The notes under the pieces were generated by a model. That model had not been told where the DNA came from. It made no database searches and saw only the letters and a list, made by a program, of their open reading frames with translations. A program made the translations under genes and the position numbers. Positions 8,260-18,116 of a stretch of DNA of 64,000 nucleotides are shown piece after piece. Every line of letters begins with the position of its first letter. The stretch's first letter is position 1. The stretch is from Bacillus halotolerans. Its GTDB lineage: Bacteria; Bacillota; Bacilli; Bacillales; Bacillaceae. The stretch spans positions 216,212 to 280,211 of the forward strand of contig NZ_LPVF01000011.1 in the NCBI RefSeq assembly GCF_001517105.1, given 5' to 3'.

Positions 8260-9471
8260 CTATCCGAATGAAAGTTTGCCTTTAAGGAAATGAGTTGCGC
8301 CGTGTATGAGTGAGTCCGCCGTTTTCTTTGCTTTGGCCATTCCTTTATGAATTGTTTTATTAGCCGCATCTATGCCGTCATTCACTGATTCTACGACTTT
8401 GCCGGCCGCTTCCAGCCCTTTTTTGGCAGTATTAACAACAGCATGAATCGGTTCTTTCAGCTTTAAGGCTGTCTTTTCGGCGAAACCTGCCGTAAATTTG
8501 GCAATTTGTTCTCCTGCCACTCCGCCAACATAAGAGCCAGCTGCGCCAAGGAGGACAGTACCAACAGGGCCTGCAAAACTTCCGATCGCCCCGCCTATTA
8601 CAGCGCCTGCCGTTGCGCCGCCAGCGACAAAAATCGTGTTATTCACTGCATTGCCAACAGCTTTTGCATTTTCCCGTTTGAGCACTTCGGGTTTGTCTTC
8701 GTATTTCGCGTAATTTTCGGCGATCTTTAAGCCTGCTCCAAACGTTTCTGTCGCTCCGGTTATCAGTGTCGCTGTAATGGCATTTCCTTTTGCGAATTTC
8801 AAACCTGTTTTTCCGACATCCTTCAGTGTTGAGCGTACGCCGGCTTCATTAACAAATCCTCTTGTATAGCTCCTGACGCTGTTTGAAAAATCCACCGTGT
8901 CCTGCGGAAAGTATTTTGTAAACTTTTTATGTACCAAATCAGAAAATGGCCGGTTTGTCTTTTTAAACAGATATTTTGGGTTCAAAAGCACTCTGGCTGC
9001 TTTTTGATAACGGGAGCTGTCTACTGCTCTGGAAATGTCCAATAGAAGCTTTGAATGCCGTGCAGTATGTAAGCCGCTTGGCTGTTTCACAAACTTTGTA
9101 AGCCCTAATCCGTAGTATTTTCCCTGGGTCAGCATCAGGGCGGTTAAGCTTGTCATCGTTCCGTATTTGTCGTAAGCGTTATAAAGCTTTCGTAAAATAT
9201 TGTCTTGCTCAACAAATTTGTCGCTCGTTTTTCTGATGAATATCTCATTGTCACTCAGCTTGCTGACGAGTGCTTTTCCTGAGCTCCAAGCATCCCCAAC
9301 CCCCGAAAAACAGCTGCTGTAACGGGGATCGCATTGTAAAATCAGCTGTCCCAGCTCCATATGCAAATCCTTATATTTGTTTTCCATATCAGTTAATTCT
9401 GTGACCACATCATTTGCCAGCTGTTCAAGCTTATCCGGATCAACTGCAATATTTCCTGACACGCTATTCAC
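8260..9471 (-). CDS. yfjB: Large WXG-like secreted protein with glycine-zipper segment (YfjB)
   Basis: 403 residues. The first 100 are helical and carry a W62-x2-G65 turn (DAWSSG), as in WXG100/LXG substrates of type VII (Ess/Yuk) secretion. Residues 284-320 form a Gly/Ala-rich hydrophobic stretch with repeated GxxxG spacing (AGGATAGAVIGGAIG, GAAGSYVGGVAG), as in pore-forming or membrane-inserting toxins. The C-terminus is lysine-rich and amphipathic (AKKGLEAAGKVVESVNDG). The ATG overlaps the end of yfjA by four bases (ATGA), so the two are coupled. No nuclease or other enzyme motif is seen. Inference: a membrane-active secreted effector partnered with YfjA; not demonstrated. Confidence 0.75.
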   Translation of the reverse strand: MNSVSGNIAVDPDKLEQLANDVVTELTDMENKYKDLHMELGQLILQCDPRYSSCFSGVGDAWSSGKALVSKLSDNEIFIRKTSDKFVEQDNILRKLYNAYDKYGTMTSLTALMLTQGKYYGLGLTKFVKQPSGLHTARHSKLLLDISRAVDSSRYQKAARVLLNPKYLFKKTNRPFSDLVHKKFTKYFPQDTVDFSNSVRSYTRGFVNEAGVRSTLKDVGKTGLKFAKGNAITATLITGATETFGAGLKIAENYAKYEDKPEVLKRENAKAVGNAVNNTIFVAGGATAGAVIGGAIGSFAGPVGTVLLGAAGSYVGGVAGEQIAKFTAGFAEKTALKLKEPIHAVVNTAKKGLEAAGKVVESVNDGIDAANKTIHKGMAKAKKTADSLIHGATHFLKGKLSFG

Positions 9472-9782
9472 CTCTCGAGTTTATGTCTTTCCTCTCTTGC
9501 TTTTCTTTCTAATTCTTCCATTCTGGCAATCTCAGCTTTTCGTTCTTCTATTTTTACGGCAGCTGCCTTAAGTTCCTGGCTTGTTTCTAGCAGCTCCTGT
9601 TCGAACTGATCGTAGGCGGCTTTTGTTTCCTCGAAATCCTGGTCGAATGTGTCTCTTGCTTTTCCCTGCCAAGCATCGCCCAATGCAGATAACCGGGAGT
9701 CAAGGAGCATTTTTGAGCTTCTGACCTCTTCTGCGGCTGCACTGTACTGATTTGCAAGCTCGATGACTTTATGTGAGTCCAA
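9468..9782 (-). CDS. yfjA: WXG100-family protein (YfjA)
   Basis: 104 residues, helical hairpin with the turn motif W38-Q-G40 (ALGDAWQGKARDTF) typical of ESAT-6-like WXG100 proteins, exported by the Yuk/Ess type VII machinery or acting as partners of larger substrates. The second helix is extended and highly charged (KIEERKAEIARMEELERKAREER). The start is the TTG at 9782, with AGGGGAC upstream. First gene of the reverse-strand cluster; its stop overlaps the start of yfjB. It is probably a dedicated dimer partner of the N-terminal domain of YfjB. Confidence 0.88.
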   Translation of the reverse strand: MDSHKVIELANQYSAAAEEVRSSKMLLDSRLSALGDAWQGKARDTFDQDFEETKAAYDQFEQELLETSQELKAAAVKIEERKAEIARMEELERKAREERHKLER

Positions 9783-11466
<1,684 letters not shown>

Positions 11467-11475
11467 CTGAAAAAT

Positions 11476-11525
11476 CCCCCATTTTCGAAATCTATATTGT
11501 ATATAATAGAAAGAAAATGGGGGGG
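11476..11525 (+). promoter_or_regulatory. malR promoter region with 11-bp inverted repeat
   Basis: CCCCCATTTTC (11476-11486) and GAAAATGGGGG (starting 11513) are exact inverted repeats that flank TATAAT (11502-11507). The right arm contains the G-rich malR ribosome site. A transcript that starts after the TATAAT would lack the left arm; readthrough from malA would contain both. Confidence 0.6.
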
Positions 11526-11532
11526 ATCTGAT

Positions 11533-12297
11533 ATGCAGCTCGAAGAACTGATTAATCAGCATTACAGTAAATTAAATGACAATGATTTTCATATTTTGAA
11601 ATATATATTGAATCACAAGAATACGTGCTATCGTCTTGGAATCGACGCCCTTGCGAAAGCATGCAGCGTATCGCGTTCCTCGATTTTGCGTCTTGCCCAA
11701 AAGCTCGGTTTCAGCGGCTACAGTGAATTTCGCGTTTTTTTGAAGTGGGAAGATCAGCCGGAAGAAGGCGAGAGTATGAGTTTTCAAAAGCTGTTGGATG
11801 ATATTGAAGCAAATTTGAAATTTATAAGGACAAAGGACATGACGGACATGTGCCAGCTGATTGATGAAGCGGACCGCATTTTCGTGTACGGGTCCGGAAC
11901 GGCGCAAAAGATATGCGCCCATGATTTGCAAAGAATGTTTATCCCTCTCAATAAGTATCTGATTTTGATTGAGGGCAGTAATGACTTTGACCAGATGCAG
12001 GATGATTTTAAGGTGAATGATCTGTTTATCATCATTTCGCTGTCCGGAGAAACGCCTGAGCTGATTCCGCAGGCAAGGATGCTTTCCGCAAAGGGAGTTC
12101 CCTTTATATCCATTACGAATTTGAAAAACAATGTCCTCGCCCAGCTCACACCGCATAATCTTTATGCGACAAGCAAGCCCGTGACATTGAGTGATAAAAA
12201 AGAAATTGTCGCTTTTGCGCCGTTTTTTCTCGTTGGCGAAGCATTGTTCCGCGCATATGTTGATTACAAAGAAGCTGAAAAAAACGACATTGAGTAG
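11533..12297 (+). CDS. malR: RpiR-family activator of the maltose operon
   Basis: 254 residues from the ATG at 11533 (GGGGGAT upstream; an earlier in-frame start at 11497 has no ribosome site). The N-terminal helix-turn-helix (about residues 35-60, ALAKACSVSRSSILRLAQKL) and the C-terminal SIS sugar-phosphate-binding domain (IFVYGSGTAQKICAHDLQRM, IISLSGETPELIPQA) define the RpiR family. MalR, also called GlvR, activates malA and is thought to sense maltose 6'-phosphate. It sits between the hydrolase and the transporter it controls. Confidence 0.95.
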   Translation: MQLEELINQHYSKLNDNDFHILKYILNHKNTCYRLGIDALAKACSVSRSSILRLAQKLGFSGYSEFRVFLKWEDQPEEGESMSFQKLLDDIEANLKFIRTKDMTDMCQLIDEADRIFVYGSGTAQKICAHDLQRMFIPLNKYLILIEGSNDFDQMQDDFKVNDLFIIISLSGETPELIPQARMLSAKGVPFISITNLKNNVLAQLTPHNLYATSKPVTLSDKKEIVAFAPFFLVGEALFRAYVDYKEAEKNDIE

Positions 12298-12311
12298 CAG
12301 GGGGTTTTGGT

Positions 12312-13898
12312 ATGATGCAAAAAGTCCAGCGCTTTGGAAGCGCGATGTTTGTGCCTGTATTATTATTTGCGTTCGCCGGCATTATCGTGGGTGTCAGCAC
12401 GCTTTTCAAAAACGAAACCCTGATGGGGCCGCTCGCTGATCCTGACGGGTTTTGGTATCAGTGCTGGTATATCATTGAGCAAGGCGGCTGGACGGTGTTT
12501 AATCAAATGCCGCTTTTATTCGCCATCGGCATTCCAGTCGCTTTGGCGAAAAAAGCTCAGGCGCGCGCTTGTTTGGAAGCGCTTACGGTTTATTTAACGT
12601 TTAATTATTTTGTCAGCTCGATCCTGACAGTCTGGGGAGGCGCCTTTGGCGTCGATATGAATCAAGAGGTCGGCGGAACGAGCGGATTAACGATGATTGC
12701 CGGCATTAAAACGCTTGATACCAACATTATCGGGGCAATCTTTATTTCTTCCATTGTCGTATTTTTGCATAACCGCTATTTTGATAAAAAACTGCCTGAT
12801 TTTCTCGGCATCTTTCAAGGCTCCACGTATATCGTCATGATTTCCTTCTTCATTATGATTCCGGTCGCTCTGGCCGTGTCTTTTATCTGGCCGATGGTCC
12901 AAACGGGAATCGGGTCGCTTCAAAGCTTTCTTGTCGCTTCCGGGGCGGTGGGCGTGTGGATTTACACATTTTTGGAACGGATTTTGATTCCGACCGGTCT
13001 TCATCATTTTATTTACACGCCGTTCATCTACGGCCCGGCTGTGGCGGAAGGCGGGATCGTCACGTACTGGGCGCAGCACCTTGGTGAATATTCACAAAGC
13101 GCCAAACCGCTGAAGGAGCTGTTCCCGCAAGGCGGATTCGCGCTTCACGGCAATTCAAAAATCTTCGGCATTCCGGGGATTGCGCTCGCATTTTATGTCA
13201 CAGCCAAAAAGGAAAAGAAAAAACTCGTTGCCGGCCTGCTGATTCCTGTCACACTCACGGCAATCGTCGCCGGCATCACAGAGCCGATTGAGTTTACTTT
13301 CTTATTCATCTCTCCTTTCCTATTTGCGGTTCACGCCGTACTCGCCGCGACAATGTCGACGGTCATGTATATGGCTGGTGTTGTCGGAAACATGGGGGGC
13401 GGGTTAATTGAGGCGGTTACCCTGAACTGGATTCCGCTCTTTGGCAGCCACGGTATGACGTATGTGTATCAAATTCTGATTGGACTCTCATTTACTGCAA
13501 TTTATTTTTTCGTCTTCCGATTTCTGATCCTCAAATTCAATATTGCCACACCGGGACGGGAAATTGACGATCAGCAGGAAACAAAGCTGTATTCGAAACA
13601 AGAATACAGAGAAAGAAAAAACAAAAAGGACGAAACAGCCTCCGCTGCAGAAACGGCAGATGAAACCGCTGCATTGTACATCGAAGCGTTAGGCGGAAAA
13701 GACAACATCACCGAGGTCACAAACTGCGCCACCCGCCTCAGAGTCAGCGTTAAAGATGAAAAAAAGGTCGAACCCGACAGCGTCTTCCGCGCGCTTGGCG
13801 CACACGGCGTCGTCAGAAACGGGAAGGCGTTTCAGGTGATTATCGGATTGAGCGTGCCGCAGATGCGGGAGCGTGTGGAAAAACTATTAGATCAATAA
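12312..13898 (+). CDS. malP: Maltose-specific phosphotransferase enzyme IICB
   Basis: 528 residues. The N-terminal membrane IIC domain (about residues 1-430, around ten membrane segments, with the LIPTGLHHFIYTPF and AGITEPIEFTFLFISP signatures of the glucose/maltose superfamily) is joined by a charged linker to a C-terminal IIB domain. The phosphorylated cysteine is in EVTNCATRLRVSV. It takes up maltose as maltose 6'-phosphate for MalA; no IIA domain is fused, so it must borrow one. GGGGG lies before the ATG, 14 bases after malR. Confidence 0.96.
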   Translation: MMQKVQRFGSAMFVPVLLFAFAGIIVGVSTLFKNETLMGPLADPDGFWYQCWYIIEQGGWTVFNQMPLLFAIGIPVALAKKAQARACLEALTVYLTFNYFVSSILTVWGGAFGVDMNQEVGGTSGLTMIAGIKTLDTNIIGAIFISSIVVFLHNRYFDKKLPDFLGIFQGSTYIVMISFFIMIPVALAVSFIWPMVQTGIGSLQSFLVASGAVGVWIYTFLERILIPTGLHHFIYTPFIYGPAVAEGGIVTYWAQHLGEYSQSAKPLKELFPQGGFALHGNSKIFGIPGIALAFYVTAKKEKKKLVAGLLIPVTLTAIVAGITEPIEFTFLFISPFLFAVHAVLAATMSTVMYMAGVVGNMGGGLIEAVTLNWIPLFGSHGMTYVYQILIGLSFTAIYFFVFRFLILKFNIATPGREIDDQQETKLYSKQEYRERKNKKDETASAAETADETAALYIEALGGKDNITEVTNCATRLRVSVKDEKKVEPDSVFRALGAHGVVRNGKAFQVIIGLSVPQMRERVEKLLDQ

Positions 13899-13902
13899 AG
13901 CA

Positions 13903-13930
13903 GACCCTCCTTTTTGGGAGGGTTTTCGTT
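13903..13930 (+). terminator. Terminator of the mal operon
   Basis: ACCCTCC and GGGAGGGT form a tight stem with a T5 loop, followed by TTTTCGTTT, five bases after malP. Confidence 0.9.
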
Positions 13931-14002
13931 TGCCGTCAAAAAGACCATCATAGTAAAGTAAAGAAAGAGACAATCGAGTATAAGGGATTTGGAGGCTTTT
14001 AC

Positions 14003-15724
14003 ATGTCAAAGGCTTTATCATATTTGAAACCATACTCACTTCTGGTGGGAATTGCGCTGATTCTCATGCTGACGGAACTCGCGGTTGAACTGGTACAGCC
14101 TCTATTGATCGCAAAAATCATCGACGATGGGATTATGAAGCAAGACATGCGGCACGTTTGGATATGGGGTGCGGTCATGATCGGTCTGACCATTTTATCA
14201 TTTGCGGCGGGGATGCTGAATTCCTTTTACGCTGCCCATGTGAGCCAAAGCTTTTCCTATGACACGAGAAAAGGGCTTTTTCAAAAAATACAGTCCTTCT
14301 CTTATTCAACATTTGGACAGTTTTCGTCCTCATCCTATATGACAAGGCTGACAAACGATGTGACACAGGTGCAAAACCTGATTTTTATGAGTCTGAGGTT
14401 TATGCTGCGTGCGCCGCTAATGATTGTGGGCGGCATTGCGCTGTCACTCGCTGTTAATGTGAAGCTCGGCTTTTTTCTTCTTGTGACGATTCCGATCCTG
14501 ATTTTGTTTTTGCTTTGGGTACTGAAAAAGGGCGGGGCGCTGTTCCGGTCTGTGCAGAAACGGCTGGATCACGTGAATACGATCATGCAGGAGAATTTAA
14601 CCGCGATCAAGCTGATTAAAGCGCTGCTGCGCGGAAGCCATGAGGTCAAGAGATTTATCAAAGCAAACACGATGCTGATGCAAAAAACGGTCTCGGCATT
14701 TCAGCTTGTAGAATTTACGATGCCTGTGCTGATGCTGCTGATGAACCTCTGCATTCTTTTTATTTTATGGGCGGGAGCTCGCGGCATCACAAGCGGAGGT
14801 TCTCAGGTCGGCGATGTCGTTGCGGTTATTAACTATGCGACACGAATTACGGGTGCGCTTTCTATGTTCCCGTTTTTGATTATGATTTTCACCCGGGCAA
14901 AAGCCTCAGGCGACAGAATCGGCGAAGTGCTTGAAACAGAAGGTGACGGGCAGGAGGAAGGATTACTCTCAGCTCGCTTGTCAGGCCGAATTGACTTTCA
15001 GGATGTGTCCTTCCGATATCCGGATATGGACAGAGAAGCGCTGCGGCATGTCACATTTTCCGCAAAGCCGAAAGAAACGATCGCGATTCTCGGGGCGACG
15101 GGATCAGGGAAATCGACGCTTTTTCAGCTCATTCCGCGGCTTTATCAGCCCGATTCGGGCAGCATTTACATAGATGAAAAGCCTATTGATGACTTTCCGG
15201 CGGAGGGCCTTCGCAAGCAAATTGGATTTGTGCCTCAGGAAGTGCTCTTGTTCTCAGGCACTATCAAAGAAAATATTGCTTGGGGCAAAGAAAATGCTTC
15301 ACTTGATGAAATAATGGAAGCGGCCAAACACGCGCAAATCCATGAAACGATCATGAAGCTTCCGAAGGGATATGATACCGTCCTGGGACAAAGAGGCGTC
15401 AATTTGTCCGGCGGCCAAAAGCAGCGGATTTCTATTGCAAGGGCGCTGATCAGAAAACCGTCCATCCTTCTTTTGGATGACAGCACAAGCGCGCTTGACC
15501 TGCAAACGGAAGCGAAGCTGCTTGAGGCCATCAGCACATATGAGTGCACAACCTTAATCATTACACAAAAAATAACAACGGCCATGAAAGCTGATGAAAT
15601 CTTGCTGCTCGAGGATGGAGAGCTGATAGAAAAAGGCACACACAGCCAGCTGCTTTCTGACTCACATTTATACAAACGCATTTACGAGTCGCAATTCGGA
15701 AGGGAGGGGAGCGAATCGTGCTGA
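14003..15724 (+). CDS. yfiB: ABC exporter half, degenerate ATPase site (YfiB)
   Basis: 573 residues: six membrane helices (about 1-300) followed by an ATPase domain. Walker A GATGSGKST and the signature LSGGQKQ are normal. The Walker B is LLLDDSTSALD, with aspartate replacing the catalytic glutamate, and the switch histidine is replaced by glutamine (IITQKI). These changes mark the non-hydrolysing site of a heterodimeric multidrug-type exporter. It overlaps the next gene by seven bases, so subunits are made together. Substrate not determined from sequence. Confidence 0.92.
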   Translation: MSKALSYLKPYSLLVGIALILMLTELAVELVQPLLIAKIIDDGIMKQDMRHVWIWGAVMIGLTILSFAAGMLNSFYAAHVSQSFSYDTRKGLFQKIQSFSYSTFGQFSSSSYMTRLTNDVTQVQNLIFMSLRFMLRAPLMIVGGIALSLAVNVKLGFFLLVTIPILILFLLWVLKKGGALFRSVQKRLDHVNTIMQENLTAIKLIKALLRGSHEVKRFIKANTMLMQKTVSAFQLVEFTMPVLMLLMNLCILFILWAGARGITSGGSQVGDVVAVINYATRITGALSMFPFLIMIFTRAKASGDRIGEVLETEGDGQEEGLLSARLSGRIDFQDVSFRYPDMDREALRHVTFSAKPKETIAILGATGSGKSTLFQLIPRLYQPDSGSIYIDEKPIDDFPAEGLRKQIGFVPQEVLLFSGTIKENIAWGKENASLDEIMEAAKHAQIHETIMKLPKGYDTVLGQRGVNLSGGQKQRISIARALIRKPSILLLDDSTSALDLQTEAKLLEAISTYECTTLIITQKITTAMKADEILLLEDGELIEKGTHSQLLSDSHLYKRIYESQFGREGSESC

Positions 15725-17532
15725 AAGACATCCGCAAGCCTTTCCAATATCCCAAAATCCCAATCGATAAAAAAGAACGCGCCAAAAAAAGAGCGAAAGC
15801 AAAGGATACAAAAGGCACCCTGAGACGAATCTGGTCTTACCTGGCAGAACGAAAAGGGCTGCTCATACTCGTTATGCTGATGGTCGTAATCAGCGCGATA
15901 TTCGGGCTCCTCGGCCCCTTTGTGATCGGAAAGGCTATCGACCATTTCATCGTCGGCCAGACGGTCCGCGGGCTTATTCCCGTTCTGCTCATTCTGCTTG
16001 GCATATATCTCATTCAATCTTTATCACTATGGTTTCAAAACTATTGGATGATCACGATTTCGCAAGGCACTGTCTTTAGAGTGCGAAGCGAGCTGTTCAC
16101 CCATCTGCATGAGCTGCCGATCCCGTTTTTTGATAAACAGCGGCATGGCGAACTGATGAGCCGGGTGACCAATGACATCGAAAATGTCAGCTCCACTTTA
16201 AATACGTCTGTGATTCAAATTCTGTCGAGTGTCATCACCTTCGTCGGAACGATTGCCGTCATGCTGTATATGAGTCCGCTGCTTACTGTGATCACGCTGA
16301 CGATCATTCCGGTAATGGCGGTGAGTCTGAAATGGATTACAAACCGTACGGGAAAACTGTTTAAAGAACAGCAAAAAAATCTTGGCGAGCTGAACGGATA
16401 TATTGAAGAAAGCATTTCAGGCGCAAAGGTCATCAAAGCGTATTCACGGGAAGACCAGATTACAGCTGAGTTTCTGGAAAAAAACGCAGCACTCAAGACT
16501 TCAGGCTTCTGGGCACAGACGATTTCCGGCTTTATCCCGAAAGTGATGAACTCTTTAAACAATTTAAGCTTTACGATCATTGCTGCAATCGGCGGACTGT
16601 TTGCGCTGAAAGGCTGGATATCCATCGGCACCATCGTTGTCTTTGCCGAGTACTCAAGACAGTTCACCCGTCCATTAAATGATCTGGCCAATCAGTTTAA
16701 TACGATGCTGTCCGCTATTGCCGGCGCTGAACGGGTGTTTGACGTACTGGATGAAAAAGAGGAGCGTGAGGATGAAAAGAAAGCCCTGCATCAGCCGATA
16801 CAAACAGGCAGCATTGAATTCCGAAATGTTTCCTTCGGCTACGAGGAAAACAATCAGACACTGAAACACCTCCAATTCACAGTGCCGGCCGGACAGTCAA
16901 TCGCCTTTGTCGGCCCGACGGGAGCGGGAAAAACCACTGTTACCAATCTGCTTGCCCGTTTTTATGAGCCCAATGAGGGGAGCATTTTAATTGACGGGAT
17001 TGATATTAAAAAGCTGACAAGGGCCAGCCTGAGAAAAAACATGGGGTTTGTGCTTCAGGATTCGTTCTTGTTCCAAGGCACGATCAGAGAAAATATCCGC
17101 TACGGCAGGCTCGATGCCTCCGATCAGGAAGTCGAGGCCGCTGCAAAAACAGCGAATGCCCACAGCTTTATTGAGCGGATGCCAAAAGGATATGATACAG
17201 TGCTGACGCAAAACGGCTCGGGCATCAGTCAAGGACAGAAACAATTGATCTCCATAGCAAGAGCCGTACTGGCCGATCCGGTTCTGCTCATCTTGGATGA
17301 AGCGACAAGCAACATTGATACCGTTACAGAAGTGAAAATCCAAGAAGCACTTGCCCGTTTAATGGAGGGGAGAACGAGCGTCATCATTGCCCACAGGCTG
17401 AATACCATTCAAAGAGCGGATCAGATTGTCGTATTAAAAGACGGCGAAATGATTGAAAAAGGCAGCCATGATGAGCTGATACGCCAAAAAGGATTTTACA
17501 GTGACTTATACGAAAGCCAATTTCAGAAATAA
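15718..17532 (+). CDS. yfiC: ABC exporter half, partner of YfiB (YfiC)
   Basis: 604 residues, GTG start at 15718 with AGGGGAG upstream, overlapping the yfiB end. Six membrane helices follow a basic N-terminal tail of about 40 residues. Its Walker A GPTGAGKT, Walker [12 protein letters not shown] and switch IIAHRL are intact, but its signature is ISQGQKQ instead of LSGGQ. In a YfiB-YfiC heterodimer the YfiC signature would complete the degenerate YfiB site, and the YfiB signature the active YfiC site, as in BmrCD or TM287/288. This strongly supports an obligate heterodimer. Confidence 0.93.
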   Translation: MLKDIRKPFQYPKIPIDKKERAKKRAKAKDTKGTLRRIWSYLAERKGLLILVMLMVVISAIFGLLGPFVIGKAIDHFIVGQTVRGLIPVLLILLGIYLIQSLSLWFQNYWMITISQGTVFRVRSELFTHLHELPIPFFDKQRHGELMSRVTNDIENVSSTLNTSVIQILSSVITFVGTIAVMLYMSPLLTVITLTIIPVMAVSLKWITNRTGKLFKEQQKNLGELNGYIEESISGAKVIKAYSREDQITAEFLEKNAALKTSGFWAQTISGFIPKVMNSLNNLSFTIIAAIGGLFALKGWISIGTIVVFAEYSRQFTRPLNDLANQFNTMLSAIAGAERVFDVLDEKEEREDEKKALHQPIQTGSIEFRNVSFGYEENNQTLKHLQFTVPAGQSIAFVGPTGAGKTTVTNLLARFYEPNEGSILIDGIDIKKLTRASLRKNMGFVLQDSFLFQGTIRENIRYGRLDASDQEVEAAAKTANAHSFIERMPKGYDTVLTQNGSGISQGQKQLISIARAVLADPVLLILDEATSNIDTVTEVKIQEALARLMEGRTSVIIAHRLNTIQRADQIVVLKDGEMIEKGSHDELIRQKGFYSDLYESQFQK

Positions 17533-17535
17533 AGA

Positions 17536-17568
17536 AAAAGACCTTTGGCCTGTACAAAGGTCTTTTTT
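17536..17568 (+). terminator. Terminator after yfiBC
   Basis: AAAAGACCTTTG pairs with CAAAGGTCTTTT around GCCTGTA, followed by a T-run. Confidence 0.92.
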
Positions 17569-17595
17569 GTTACAGATTTATAGTACTTTTATTTC

Positions 17596-17667
17596 AATTT
17601 CGTAAAATGTAACGAAATTACTTGACGTAAACAAGTTATGTATATATACTAGCTTACATTAAGTAAG
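17596..17667 (+). promoter_or_regulatory. catDE promoter with three palindromes
   Basis: A strong sigma-A promoter, TTGACG (17622-17627), 17 bases, TATACT (17645-17650), is surrounded by three inverted repeats: AATTTCGT-N8-ACGAAATT (17596-17619) upstream, TTAC-N5-GTAA (17619-17631) over the -35, and CTTAC-N5-GTAAG (17653-17667) at the start site. In B. subtilis catDE is repressed by the thiol-sensing MarR/DUF24 proteins YodB and CatR (from memory); these are the natural operator candidates. Confidence 0.7.
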
Positions 17668-17694
17668 TGATAACATTTATCAAGGAGGATAAAA

Positions 17695-18099
17695 ATGAAT
17701 AAATCATTTGAAATTGGCACATTACTTTTAAGAGTCATCACAGGTATTATCTTTTTTGTTCACGGTTTATCAAAGTTTCAGGCAATGGAGGGCACGATCC
17801 AATTTTTCGGCAGCATAGGCCTTCCAAGCTTTATGGCGTATGTCATCGCAGCGATTGAACTCGTTGGCGGAGTGCTCGTCTTTTTCGGATTGGCTACACG
17901 TATTGTAGGTGTTCTGTTTGCTCTCACATTGATCGGCGCCATCATCACAGTGAAGCTAAAAGCGCCATTCATGGGCAATGCGGAATTTGATTACCTTCTG
18001 CTTTTGACATCCATTCACCTGGCGCTTACTGGAAGCAGATTCCTGGCACTGGACCCATTCGTGTTTAAAGCAAAAAAGAACGGAAACGTATCAGCATAA
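17695..18099 (+). CDS. catD: DoxX-family membrane protein CatD
   Basis: 134 residues with four membrane segments, beginning ITGIIFFVHGLSKFQ and containing AAIELVGGVLVFFGLATRIVGV, typical of the DoxX family. It is coupled to catechol dioxygenase CatE and needed for resistance to catechol and thiol-reactive quinones in B. subtilis (known); the biochemical role of the membrane subunit is not settled. AAGGAGGA precedes the ATG; 17 bases separate it from catE. Confidence 0.92.
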   Translation: MNKSFEIGTLLLRVITGIIFFVHGLSKFQAMEGTIQFFGSIGLPSFMAYVIAAIELVGGVLVFFGLATRIVGVLFALTLIGAIITVKLKAPFMGNAEFDYLLLLTSIHLALTGSRFLALDPFVFKAKKNGNVSA

Positions 18100-18116
18100 G
18101 AAAAGAGGCATACAGC

